Below are positions 52,906 to 60,348 of a DNA stretch of 64,000 nucleotides, one piece after another (position 1 is the first letter of the stretch; the number at the start of each line of letters is the position of its first letter). This DNA comes from Erythrobacter sp. Lineage in GTDB: Bacteria > Pseudomonadota > Alphaproteobacteria > Sphingomonadales > Sphingomonadaceae. The notes under the pieces were generated by a model that saw only the letters and a list, made by a program, of their open reading frames with translations, was not told the origin of the DNA and did no database searches. The stretch is from the NCBI GenBank assembly GCA_025698865.1, contig JAILWQ010000004.1:62001-126000 (forward strand), given 5' to 3'. Position numbers and translations under genes: made by a program.

Positions 52906-53738
52906 TGAGCCATCTCCGCCGGGTGCGGATATTCCGCATCATTGCAGACAAGACCCTTCTCGACGAAGTCGGCCCGCGGCGGGCTGAAGATATCGACCAG
53001 CTGCGCCGGACCGCCGCTGATCGAGCGACTGGTATGGACCACTGTGGCAGGGATCACCTGCAGCGACGGGCTGCCCATCTCGACATGTTGGTCTTCGCGC
53101 CATTTGGACATGTCGGGCGTCCACGGATAGCGCAGATGGTGCATCCAGGTGCCTTTCATGGCCAGCGATCCCTGTTCGAAATCGGCATGCGAATGCGGGG
53201 TCAGGGCGGTCGTATCACGGGGCTCGGGATGATCGAAGATGTTGATCATCAGATTGCTGCTCCGGAACAGCCGCATCGGCCGGTCGCGGTAATCGTCCAG
53301 CAGATAGGTGCGAATCCGGTAACCGTCGGCCGGGGCGGGCCATGGCTTGGCAGGCGCGAGTTCGGGCGCCCCGTCGGCATAGGTGGCCGCGTTCCCGGCA
53401 GCCTCCGCCAGATCGGTCGCGTGGCTGGTGAAAACACGCGCGACGCGGCCGTCACCCTCCAGAGTCACGCTCGAAGGTCCGGGGGGAACGATGGTCAGCG
53501 AGCCGGCTTCGGCGCGGACGGTTTCGCCCGATGCCTCGATCCGCGCCGCGGCGTCGGGGAGGTACACGAAATATTCGTCGGGGTTGTCGTCGCGGGCCAG
53601 GCTGGTGCCGCTTTGCACCTCCGCGTAGGCGAGAACGAAATTGCCGCCGCGCATCAGCCACTGATCCGGCGAGGATTCCTGCGGCGCCGTGTCCGGGAAG
53701 AAGGCGCGGGTCGCGTCGCGAGTCTGAATGAAGCTCAT
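52902..53738 (-). CDS. Cupin-like protein of unknown function
   Basis: 278 residues. Two cupin-type halves can be traced: an N-terminal one with DNPDEYFVYLPD and LTIVPPGPSSVTL, and a C-terminal one with LTPHSHADFEQGSLAMKG and a later QVIPATVVHTS. It may be an isomerase or dioxygenase-type cupin or a regulator. I do not recognise the family. Overlaps both neighbours, so it belongs to the operon. Confidence 0.6.
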   Translation of the reverse strand: MSFIQTRDATRAFFPDTAPQESSPDQWLMRGGNFVLAYAEVQSGTSLARDDNPDEYFVYLPDAAARIEASGETVRAEAGSLTIVPPGPSSVTLEGDGRVARVFTSHATDLAEAAGNAATYADGAPELAPAKPWPAPADGYRIRTYLLDDYRDRPMRLFRSSNLMINIFDHPEPRDTTALTPHSHADFEQGSLAMKGTWMHHLRYPWTPDMSKWREDQHVEMGSPSLQVIPATVVHTSRSISGGPAQLVDIFSPPRADFVEKGLVCNDAEYPHPAEMAQ

Positions 53739-54484
53739 TTCACTGGTTCCTTTCCGGCTAGCTCGGCGACGCCGGCGACAGCCTGTTTTGCAGCGGTTCT
53801 GACAAAAGCCTGGTCGGATGCGACGACGATCCTGTTCGCGCCCATTTCGACGAAATCACGCGCACCGCGGGCCGCGCCGACGACGACGACCGCATCCTTG
53901 CCGGCAGAGCGCGCGGCGGCGATCGAACGGCGAGTGCCGTCCAGAACGTCGGGATGATCCAGATCGGTCAGGCCCATCGACAGCGCGAGATCGGCCCGGC
54001 CGATCACCAGCGCGGCGATGCCCTCGACGGCCGCGATCGCCTCGACATTGGCAACCGCTTCTGCGCTTTCGATCTGGGCGAGGATTTCGCACTCGTCCCC
54101 GATCCCGATCGCCTCGGCGATGCCCGTCGTGCCGTACCGCCCCCAGCGCGCCGAATTCGAAAAGCCGCGCTCGCCCCCATCGAAGCGCGCGCGCTGCACG
54201 ACCTTGCGGGCCTGCGTCTCGGTATCGACATGCGGGACAACCAGACCGGCAGCACCGATGTCGAGAGCCCACAGCAGCGTCGCCGCCGCATCGTCCGGCG
54301 TGCGAACGTAGAGCGGCAGGCCCGCCGCGCGACCGGCAATCATCATCGTATCGGCATTGGTACGGTCGAACGGACCGTGTTCGGCGTCGACGATCCCGAA
54401 ATCCATTCCGGCAAGCGCCAGCAGCTCGACGACGTGCGGCGCCGGCGTCTTGATGAACGTGCCGGTGACAAGTTCAGCTGCCAT
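53735..54484 (-). CDS. HpcH/HpaI-type 2-oxo acid aldolase
   Basis: 249 residues. GTFIKTPAPHVVELLALAGMDFGIVDAEHGPFD is the class II pyruvate aldolase entry, followed by VVPHVDTETQA, ILAQIESAEAV and the ALVIGRADLALSMG phosphate/CoA-like loop. It cleaves or forms 4-hydroxy-2-oxo acids to pyruvate plus an aldehyde. ATG at 54484 with GGGAG six bases upstream; first gene of the leftward operon. Confidence 0.82.
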   Translation of the reverse strand: MAAELVTGTFIKTPAPHVVELLALAGMDFGIVDAEHGPFDRTNADTMMIAGRAAGLPLYVRTPDDAAATLLWALDIGAAGLVVPHVDTETQARKVVQRARFDGGERGFSNSARWGRYGTTGIAEAIGIGDECEILAQIESAEAVANVEAIAAVEGIAALVIGRADLALSMGLTDLDHPDVLDGTRRSIAAARSAGKDAVVVVGAARGARDFVEMGANRIVVASDQAFVRTAAKQAVAGVAELAGKEPVK

Positions 54485-54911
54485 GGAAGGTCTCCCGGCC
54501 GCGATTGCACGGAGACGGCACGCCGGCACGGGCGCAAGCCCCGCCGCGCCTGTCCGTGAAAATGGTTTGTTTCATATCCCCCTCCAGAACTTGTCTGCGC
54601 AAATGCTCTCGGCGCAGTCGAAATCGACACCCGCGCAGCTCGTTCTCGAGCGCGCGACCAAGCGCTGCCAAAAACACAGGCAGTCGGACTCAATTCATGC
54701 ACTGCGCGATCGACTGGGCGAACGCGATCGTGCGAGATTCATCGTATCGGAAGAAATGCCATCGGATACTCTCCATCGGATCGGCATGTTTCTCGCGCAG
54801 AACCGCGGTGCCGCTTGTTTATTGATTGACGGGTTAGCGCAGGCGGGGCGAATTGACTGCAAGCGATTTCGCGTGTTTGTATTGCGATTATCGCAATAAT
54901 CGGATGCTATC
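54485..54911. other. 427-base gap between the aldolase operon and LysR
   Basis: No convincing gene. It should carry the promoter of the leftward catabolic operon and that of the divergent LysR. An inverted repeat at 54881-54897 lies just before LysR. Open frames here look like antisense noise. Confidence 0.5.
54881..54897 (+). promoter_or_regulatory. LysR-type T-N11-A palindrome
   Basis: ATTGCGA-TTA-TCGCAAT, seven-base arms, with the inner TGCGA...TCGCA fitting T-N11-A. It ends 14 bases before the LysR ATG, where autoregulation and divergent activation would act. Confidence 0.55.
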
Positions 54912-55853
54912 ATGCGCCCTTCGCAACTCACCGGAATCGACTTCAACGCCCTTCAGCTGTTCGCGAGCATTGCCGCGCGGGGAAGCATTGCGGCTGCCGC
55001 CCGGGAGATCGGGATCACGCCGTCCAGCGCCACGCGGCGGTTGATGGCGCTGGAAAGCGCGCTGGACGCCCGGCTGTTCAATCGGTCGACACGGCGCCTC
55101 AATCTGACCGATGCGGGGCGGGCCGCATTGTCCTGGGCGCAGACGGCGCTTGTCCAGTTCGATACGCTGGCCGACGATCTCGCCGCCGTCACTGGCACGC
55201 CGGCGGGCCGCATCCGGCTGGCCGTGCCGCATTTCGGAATGAACAGCTATCTGCCCGAAGTGGTTGCATCCTTCGCGCGCATCTATCCCGAGGTCGTTCT
55301 CGAACTCACCACCACCGACGACATGGTGAACCTGATCGAGGACGGGTTCGACATAGTGATCCGCTACGGCACTCTGCCCGACAGCCGGGCAGTCGCCGTG
55401 CGCATCACCGAGTTCGAGCGCATCCTGTGCGCCTCACCGGACTATGTCTCGCGCTATGGCCGACCGGACGACATCGACGATCTGATCCATCACAAATGCA
55501 TCGTTCACCGCCAGACCGATCCGGCAAGCTGGGCCTTTCGCAAGGATGGAGACCTGTTTCATCAATCCGTGCCGGTGGCGATCGAGGTCGACAATGCCTT
55601 CTGCCTAACCAACCTGTGTCGACAGGGCCTCGGTCTCGCGCGTCTCGGCCGCAAACAGGCGGAAGCCGAAATCGAGGCCGGTCGCCTCGTCCAGCTGCTA
55701 TCCGGATATGAATGCGTCGATCCGTCCGGCGAGCGGTCGAGCCTGTGGATCGTGCATATCGGCCACGACCTGCCCTACCGGGTTCGTCTGCTCGTCGATC
55801 ACCTGAAACAGGAAATCCCGCTGGCGCGGGGACGTTTCTACGGGTCGCTCTAG
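54912..55853 (+). CDS. LysR-family transcriptional regulator
   Basis: 313 residues with winged HTH (RGSIAAAAREIGITPSSATRRLMALESAL) and a C-terminal effector domain. Divergent from the aldolase-BKACE operon across 427 bases, so it probably controls it; convergent on the alcohol dehydrogenase. Fold looks like CrgA/DsdC-type LysR proteins. Confidence 0.88.
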   Translation: MRPSQLTGIDFNALQLFASIAARGSIAAAAREIGITPSSATRRLMALESALDARLFNRSTRRLNLTDAGRAALSWAQTALVQFDTLADDLAAVTGTPAGRIRLAVPHFGMNSYLPEVVASFARIYPEVVLELTTTDDMVNLIEDGFDIVIRYGTLPDSRAVAVRITEFERILCASPDYVSRYGRPDDIDDLIHHKCIVHRQTDPASWAFRKDGDLFHQSVPVAIEVDNAFCLTNLCRQGLGLARLGRKQAEAEIEAGRLVQLLSGYECVDPSGERSSLWIVHIGHDLPYRVRLLVDHLKQEIPLARGRFYGSL

Positions 55854-55857
55854 AGCA

Positions 55858-56985
55858 TCAGCCGAACCGCACCACCTGGCGTACGGCCTTCCCCTCGCGC
55901 AGCAGGTCGAACCCTGCATTGATGTCTTCGAGCGGGAGCGTGCCCGACATCAGCCGGTCGACCGGCAGACGCCCTGCGCGATAGAGGGCGACATAGGCCG
56001 GCAGGTCGCGCACAGGCACGCACCCGCCGATATAACTGCCGCGCACCGACCGTTCTTCGCCGACGAGCCCGACGATATCGAGCGGCAGTGTGCGGCCCGG
56101 GGGCGGCAGGCCGGCAGTGACCGTGCCGCCGCCACGCCGCGTCATCCGGACCGCCGTTTCCAGCGCGGGGATCGCGCCCGCCATCTCGATCGCGTGGTCG
56201 ACCCCGCCGCGGGTCTGTTCGCGCACCATTTCGACCATGTCCGCCTCGCGCGCATCGAAGGTGGCAGTGGCGCCGAGCTGTCTTGCGAGCGCCAGTTTCT
56301 CGGGCGAGACGTCCACGGCGATCACTTGCGATGCGCCGGCCGCGACCGCTCCCAGCACCGATGCGAGGCCGACGCCGCCCAGCCCGACCACCGCCACGGT
56401 CTCCCCCGACCGGACACGCGCGGTGTTCACCACCGCACCGACGCCGGTCAGCACCGCGCAGCCGAACAGTGCCGCTTCCTCCAGTGGCAGCTCGGGATCG
56501 ATGCGCACCAGCGATCGGCGCGAGACCACCGCATGCTCGGCAAAGGCCGAACACCCCAGATGGTGATGGACCGGTTCTCCATTCAGCGTGATGCGCGTGC
56601 CGCCGCGCAGCAGTTCGCCCTTGCCGTTGGAGGCCGCCCCGGGCTCGCACAGCGCCGGGCGCCCTTCCGCGCAGGGGTTGCAATGACCGCAGCTGGGCAT
56701 GAAAACCATGACCACGTGATCGCCAACACGCAGGTCGTCCACTTCCGGTCCGAGTGCTTCCACCACCCCCGCCGCCTCGTGCCCCAGGGCCATCGGCATC
56801 GGCCGCGGTCGGTTGCCGTCGATCACCGAAAGGTCGGAATGGCAAAGCCCGGCCGCCGCGATCCGCACGAGAACCTCGCCCGGTCCCGGAGGCGCGAGCT
56901 CGACCGTCTCGATCGTCAGGGGCTGCGATTGCGCGTAAGGCGTGTCGGCGCCCATCGCGCGCAGGATGGCGGCACGGGTCTTCAT
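55858..56985 (-). CDS. Zinc-dependent alcohol dehydrogenase
   Basis: 375 residues, MDR/ADH fold. Catalytic zinc residues in AGLCHSDL and LGHEAAG, a structural zinc lobe SCGHCNPCAEGRPALC, and the NAD site VVGLGGVGLASVLGA. It could oxidise an alcohol or glutathione adduct; it belongs to the NAD-dependent class III-like group. Overlaps nothing; four bases from LysR on the opposite strand. Confidence 0.85.
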   Translation of the reverse strand: MKTRAAILRAMGADTPYAQSQPLTIETVELAPPGPGEVLVRIAAAGLCHSDLSVIDGNRPRPMPMALGHEAAGVVEALGPEVDDLRVGDHVVMVFMPSCGHCNPCAEGRPALCEPGAASNGKGELLRGGTRITLNGEPVHHHLGCSAFAEHAVVSRRSLVRIDPELPLEEAALFGCAVLTGVGAVVNTARVRSGETVAVVGLGGVGLASVLGAVAAGASQVIAVDVSPEKLALARQLGATATFDAREADMVEMVREQTRGGVDHAIEMAGAIPALETAVRMTRRGGGTVTAGLPPPGRTLPLDIVGLVGEERSVRGSYIGGCVPVRDLPAYVALYRAGRLPVDRLMSGTLPLEDINAGFDLLREGKAVRQVVRFG

Positions 56986-57012
56986 CGCTTCATTCTCCGC
57001 ATATCGGCAGGC

Positions 57013-57465
57013 TCAGCCGTCCTGCGCATCGACGATCAGGGTCTTGAGGAACAGGCGCGTCGCATCGGGGATCGGACAGGCGCGGTTGGTCGCACGATCG
57101 ACATAGACATGCACGAAATGCCCCTCCGCCGACGGCTTCGGCTCGTCGTTGCGGAACAGGCCGATCTCGTACCGGACGCTGGAATTGCCCAGCTTCGCGA
57201 CGCGAACCCCGGCATCCACCCGGTCGGGAAAGGCAACAGACGCGAAATAGCGGCAGCCCGTTTCCACGACCAATCCGATCGCCGGACTGTCTGCGATATC
57301 CAGCACCCCCGCCTCGATCAGCATCGCATTCACGGCCGTGTCGAAAAAGGAATAATAGACTACGTTGTTGACGTGCCGATACGCATCATTGTCCATCCAT
57401 CGCGTGGTGATGGACCGGAACGCCGCATAGGCTGCGCGCGGCACGATCTCGTCCGACTTGTTCAC
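57013..57465 (-). CDS. Acyl-CoA thioesterase (4HBT hotdog family)
   Basis: 150 residues. FRSITTRWMDNDAYRHVNNVVYYSFFDTAVN is the 4-hydroxybenzoyl-CoA thioesterase-type motif with the catalytic Asp in the WMDNDAY segment. GTG at 57465 with GGAG about seven bases upstream gives this normal N-terminus. Likely co-transcribed with the alcohol dehydrogenase; substrate unknown. Confidence 0.8.
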   Translation of the reverse strand: MNKSDEIVPRAAYAAFRSITTRWMDNDAYRHVNNVVYYSFFDTAVNAMLIEAGVLDIADSPAIGLVVETGCRYFASVAFPDRVDAGVRVAKLGNSSVRYEIGLFRNDEPKPSAEGHFVHVYVDRATNRACPIPDATRLFLKTLIVDAQDG

Positions 57466-57615
57466 GCCCTCTCTCCCGAACTTTCGACAGGCCGATGACC
57501 TGCTAGCGTGTAGCGAGGCAACCCCGCAATTCGAACGATACTGTTGCCAAATTCGCACGGCCAACGTCCCTTGCCATGGATTAACAGGCGGCATGAGCGA
57601 AGGATGCATAGCCCG

Positions 57616-59046
57616 ATGACCGACCTGAAGCGCGAAGCCTGCCTGATCGACGGGCGCTGGGAAACCGGCGATAACTGGATCGATGTCGACGATCCCGCGA
57701 CTGGCGAGATCATCGGCCGTGTTCCGGATCTGGGCCAGGCGCACACCGCCCGCGCGATCGAAACGGCCGCAAACGCCATGCCCGCCTGGGCCGCACGCCC
57801 GGCACAGGCGCGGGGCGAGGTTCTTCACCGATTGGCCGCGCTGATGATCGAACGGCAGGAGGATCTGGCGCAACTCCTCACCGCGGAACAGGGCAAGCCG
57901 CTGGCCGAGGCGCGCGGAGAGATCGCCTACGCCGCCTCGTTCTTCGCCTGGTTCGCCGAGGAGGCCCGGCGGGCCTATGGGGAAATCATTCCCTCGCCTT
58001 CCGCCAATTCGCGGATCGCGGTGCTACGCCAGCCCGTGGGTGTGGTCGGCGCCATCACGCCCTGGAACTTCCCCTCCGCCATGATCACGCGCAAGATCGC
58101 GCCAGCCTTGGCGGCCGGCTGTGCCGTGGTCGTCAAACCCTCGGAACTGACCCCGTTCAGCGCGATGGCGCTCGGCGTGCTTGCACAGGAGGCCGGCTTG
58201 CCGCCGGGCCTGCTCAACATCGTGACCGGCGATGCCGCCGCGATCGGGGGCGAACTGACTGCGAACCCGACCGTGCGCAAGATCAGCTTCACCGGGTCGA
58301 CGCGCATCGGGGCGCTCCTCTATGCCCAGTGCGCGCCGTCGATCAAGAAACTCAGCCTCGAACTGGGCGGGAACGCGCCGTTCATCGTCTTCGACGACGC
58401 CGATCTGGACGCTGCGGTCGAGGGCTCCATCGCATCGAAGTTCCGCAATGCCGGACAGACCTGCGTCTGCGCCAACCGCCTTTATGTTCAACGGCCGGTC
58501 CATGACAAATTCGTCGAGAAACTGGCAGCGCGTGTCGCTGGTCTGAGCGTTGGCGACGGACGGGCGGACGAAAGCGACATCGGACCCCTCATCAACATGG
58601 CCGCGGTGAAAAAGGTCGAGACCCATATAGCCGACGCGGTCGGCAAGGGCGCCAGCATCGTCACCGGAGGCACGCCGAGCACAAGGGGAGCGCGCTTCGT
58701 CACCCCCACCGTCCTGTCGGGTGTCGAGCGGACCATGCTGGTCGCCGGGGAGGAAACCTTCGGCCCGCTCGCACCCGTGATCGCCTTCGACGAAGAGGAC
58801 GACCTCATAGCGATGGCCAACGACACCGAATTCGGACTGGCCGCCTATTTCTACGCCCGCGACATCGGCCGCATCTGGCGCGTGGCCGAACGGATCGAGG
58901 CAGGCATGATCGGGGTCAATACGGGCCTCATCTCGACCGAAGTTGCCCCGTTCGGCGGAGTGAAATCGTCCGGCTTGGGACGCGAAGGTTCAAGCCACGG
59001 TCTCGACGACTACATGGAGCTCAAATACCTCAACATCGCATTTTGA
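57616..59046 (+). CDS. Succinate-semialdehyde dehydrogenase-like aldehyde dehydrogenase
   Basis: 476 residues. ITPWNFPSAMITRKIAPALAAG, LELGGNAPF with Glu249 and NAGQTCVCANR with Cys283 are the GabD-type motifs. The likely reaction is oxidation of succinate semialdehyde or a similar omega-aldehyde acid. ATG at 57616 chosen; the nearest in-frame ATG upstream is at 57604. Divergent from the thioesterase. Confidence 0.85.
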   Translation: MTDLKREACLIDGRWETGDNWIDVDDPATGEIIGRVPDLGQAHTARAIETAANAMPAWAARPAQARGEVLHRLAALMIERQEDLAQLLTAEQGKPLAEARGEIAYAASFFAWFAEEARRAYGEIIPSPSANSRIAVLRQPVGVVGAITPWNFPSAMITRKIAPALAAGCAVVVKPSELTPFSAMALGVLAQEAGLPPGLLNIVTGDAAAIGGELTANPTVRKISFTGSTRIGALLYAQCAPSIKKLSLELGGNAPFIVFDDADLDAAVEGSIASKFRNAGQTCVCANRLYVQRPVHDKFVEKLAARVAGLSVGDGRADESDIGPLINMAAVKKVETHIADAVGKGASIVTGGTPSTRGARFVTPTVLSGVERTMLVAGEETFGPLAPVIAFDEEDDLIAMANDTEFGLAAYFYARDIGRIWRVAERIEAGMIGVNTGLISTEVAPFGGVKSSGLGREGSSHGLDDYMELKYLNIAF

Positions 59047-59165
59047 GCATGAGGTCGCAGGTATCCAACAACGTCCCCAGTACGGCGCCGTGCTAGCTTG
59101 TCAGATAGTTAGATCATCGATTTTTTGGCTATCAGGAACTGTCTGGTGCCCCACAGAGGACAAAG

Positions 59166-59378
59166 ATGGGCACTCTAATCATTGGATTATTTCACTGCCT
59201 AGGTCCTGATCCGTTGCGTCGGTCAGGTAGAAAAACGGCAAGTGGGCCGGCCCTTGCCTGTCTTGTTCTGGCAGGGAAAAGGGCGGAGCGGATCTTCGGC
59301 TTACGACTCCTTTGCTGCCTTTTCAAAGCAATGATAGCCAGCGAATACAGAAGCACGAGGAACGCGTTATGGAACTGA
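59166..59378 (+). CDS. Possible 70-residue small protein
   Basis: ATG at 59166 preceded by GAGGA five bases upstream. A hydrophobic N-terminus (MGTLIIGLFHCL) and a basic middle. No family recognised. It overlaps the next small ORF by ten bases. The hairpin at 59237-59258 lies inside it, which counts against coding use. Confidence 0.25.
   Translation: MGTLIIGLFHCLGPDPLRRSGRKTASGPALACLVLAGKRAERIFGLRLLCCLFKAMIASEYRSTRNALWN
59231..59258 (-). terminator. Hairpin and T tract, candidate terminator for the lipoprotein gene
   Basis: Arms GGCAAG (59237-59242) and CTTGCC (59253-59258) enclose a GC-rich loop; on the minus strand TTTTT follows (59235-59231). It is about 320 bases downstream of the lipoprotein gene on the same strand. 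Confidence 0.4.
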
Positions 59379-59461
59379 TGCATATGCCGAAAGCGGATCG
59401 CCTGCTAAAACTAGTTCAAGCCGGTTTTGTCCTCATCGGAATTTATACTATTTTCGTCTAA
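59369..59461 (+). CDS. Possible 30-residue membrane peptide
   Basis: ATG at 59369 with GAGGA seven bases upstream. The peptide has a short basic head and a hydrophobic tail VQAGFVLIGIYTIFV, one predicted membrane span, ending in TAA. An AGGAGG follows straight after the stop. Too short to identify. Confidence 0.4.
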   Translation: MELMHMPKADRLLKLVQAGFVLIGIYTIFV

Positions 59462-59469
59462 GGAGGAAA

Positions 59470-59526
59470 ATGGGCTTATGCTCGTGGCAAATTGATTGGT
59501 GCCACCAGCGTATGAAATTCACCTAA
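59470..59526 (+). CDS. Possible 18-residue peptide after a strong AGGAGG
   Basis: ATG at 59470, three bases after AGGAGG (59461-59466), ending in TAA at 59524-59526. A second ATG at 59478 opens a different five-codon frame. Weak candidate, listed because of the strong Shine-Dalgarno in series with the 30-residue ORF. Confidence 0.15.
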   Translation: MGLCSWQIDWCHQRMKFT

Positions 59527-59576
59527 CAGCAGTCGAATGACCAATATCGTTAATGGTAAGCTGCCAAGTCGCACAT

Positions 59577-60125
59577 TCAAGCACCGCAAGCGTAGATGCC
59601 TCCGGCGTATTCTCGCTTCAAACCTTCCGCGCTGTGAACGGCGAGGCGTGCCGGCCAACTTGTAGTTTCGATTTCACCAAGGGTCCCTTCATCTGGATTG
59701 CGCGTGATGGTTACGAAAAGGCCCATACCATTGGAAAATGATCCGCCGCTTTGAAGCGTAGCGTATCCGCCCGCATCGCTGGCTTCGAGAAGGACCGGAA
59801 CGGTGCCCGCTTTGATGACCGCCATGGCCACCGCCTCGGGGTTGTCGGGTGCGGTAGCCACGAAAATCGTATCGCCGGATTGCGCATCGAAACTGCACCC
59901 AAGTCCGGGCTCGATTAACGGGCTAAACTCATCATAGGCAAGTGGCTCTAAACCGAATGCGGGCGGAGCTGCTGACGACAGTTCTGCTTTTTCTGTGGAT
60001 GGATGCTGTTGCCCAGGAGTGTTAATTGCTGTGTCTTGCGCAATGTTGTTTGCTGGATTTTGCTCTGCGCAACCAGTCGTCGCGGTGGCGCATAGCATAG
60101 CGAACATCAGGGGTCTGAGTATCAT
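59577..60125 (-). CDS. Hypothetical lipoprotein
   Basis: 182 residues with a lipoprotein signal ending TTGC (Cys19), a Pro/Gln/Ala linker and a compact domain from about residue 58 containing EPGLGCSFDAQSGDTIFVAT. No family recognised. Base composition is more A+T-rich than neighbours, suggesting recent arrival. Likely exported and membrane-anchored. Confidence 0.7.
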   Translation of the reverse strand: MILRPLMFAMLCATATTGCAEQNPANNIAQDTAINTPGQQHPSTEKAELSSAAPPAFGLEPLAYDEFSPLIEPGLGCSFDAQSGDTIFVATAPDNPEAVAMAVIKAGTVPVLLEASDAGGYATLQSGGSFSNGMGLFVTITRNPDEGTLGEIETTSWPARLAVHSAEGLKREYAGGIYACGA

Positions 60126-60348
60126 GGTATTGATTTATTAGTTCGGACAATCAAGCGCAAACTTACGGACGGACGGAGGCAGGGTTTGGGCCGTTTACGG
60201 ACTGTCTGCTATTGGAGCGTTACGTCTGTCGTAAGCGGACTTTCGACTTACGCAAATGACTTTCGTTCCCGCCAGTTGATGAATCAATCTTTTATTCGCA
60301 TATCCACGTCCGGTGTGTGGAACGTTCAGGCGGAGGGGAACGGAGACT

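Larger units (their letters stand above)
59047..59576. other. 530-base A+T-richer gap with possible tiny ORFs
   Basis: This gap looks visibly richer in A+T than its surroundings. It has three short frames each with a Shine-Dalgarno (59166-59378, 59369-59461, 59470-59526) and a hairpin at 59237-59258. No transposase, integrase or attachment-site repeat was found. Confidence 0.5.

Noticed and set aside
54695-54946. Minus-strand frame of about 83 codons between the aldolase and LysR
   Set aside because: Overlaps the LysR start and operator and has no Shine-Dalgarno or family features.
59047-59576. Insertion sequence or integrated element
   Set aside because: No transposase or integrase frame, no terminal inverted repeats and no target duplication were seen.
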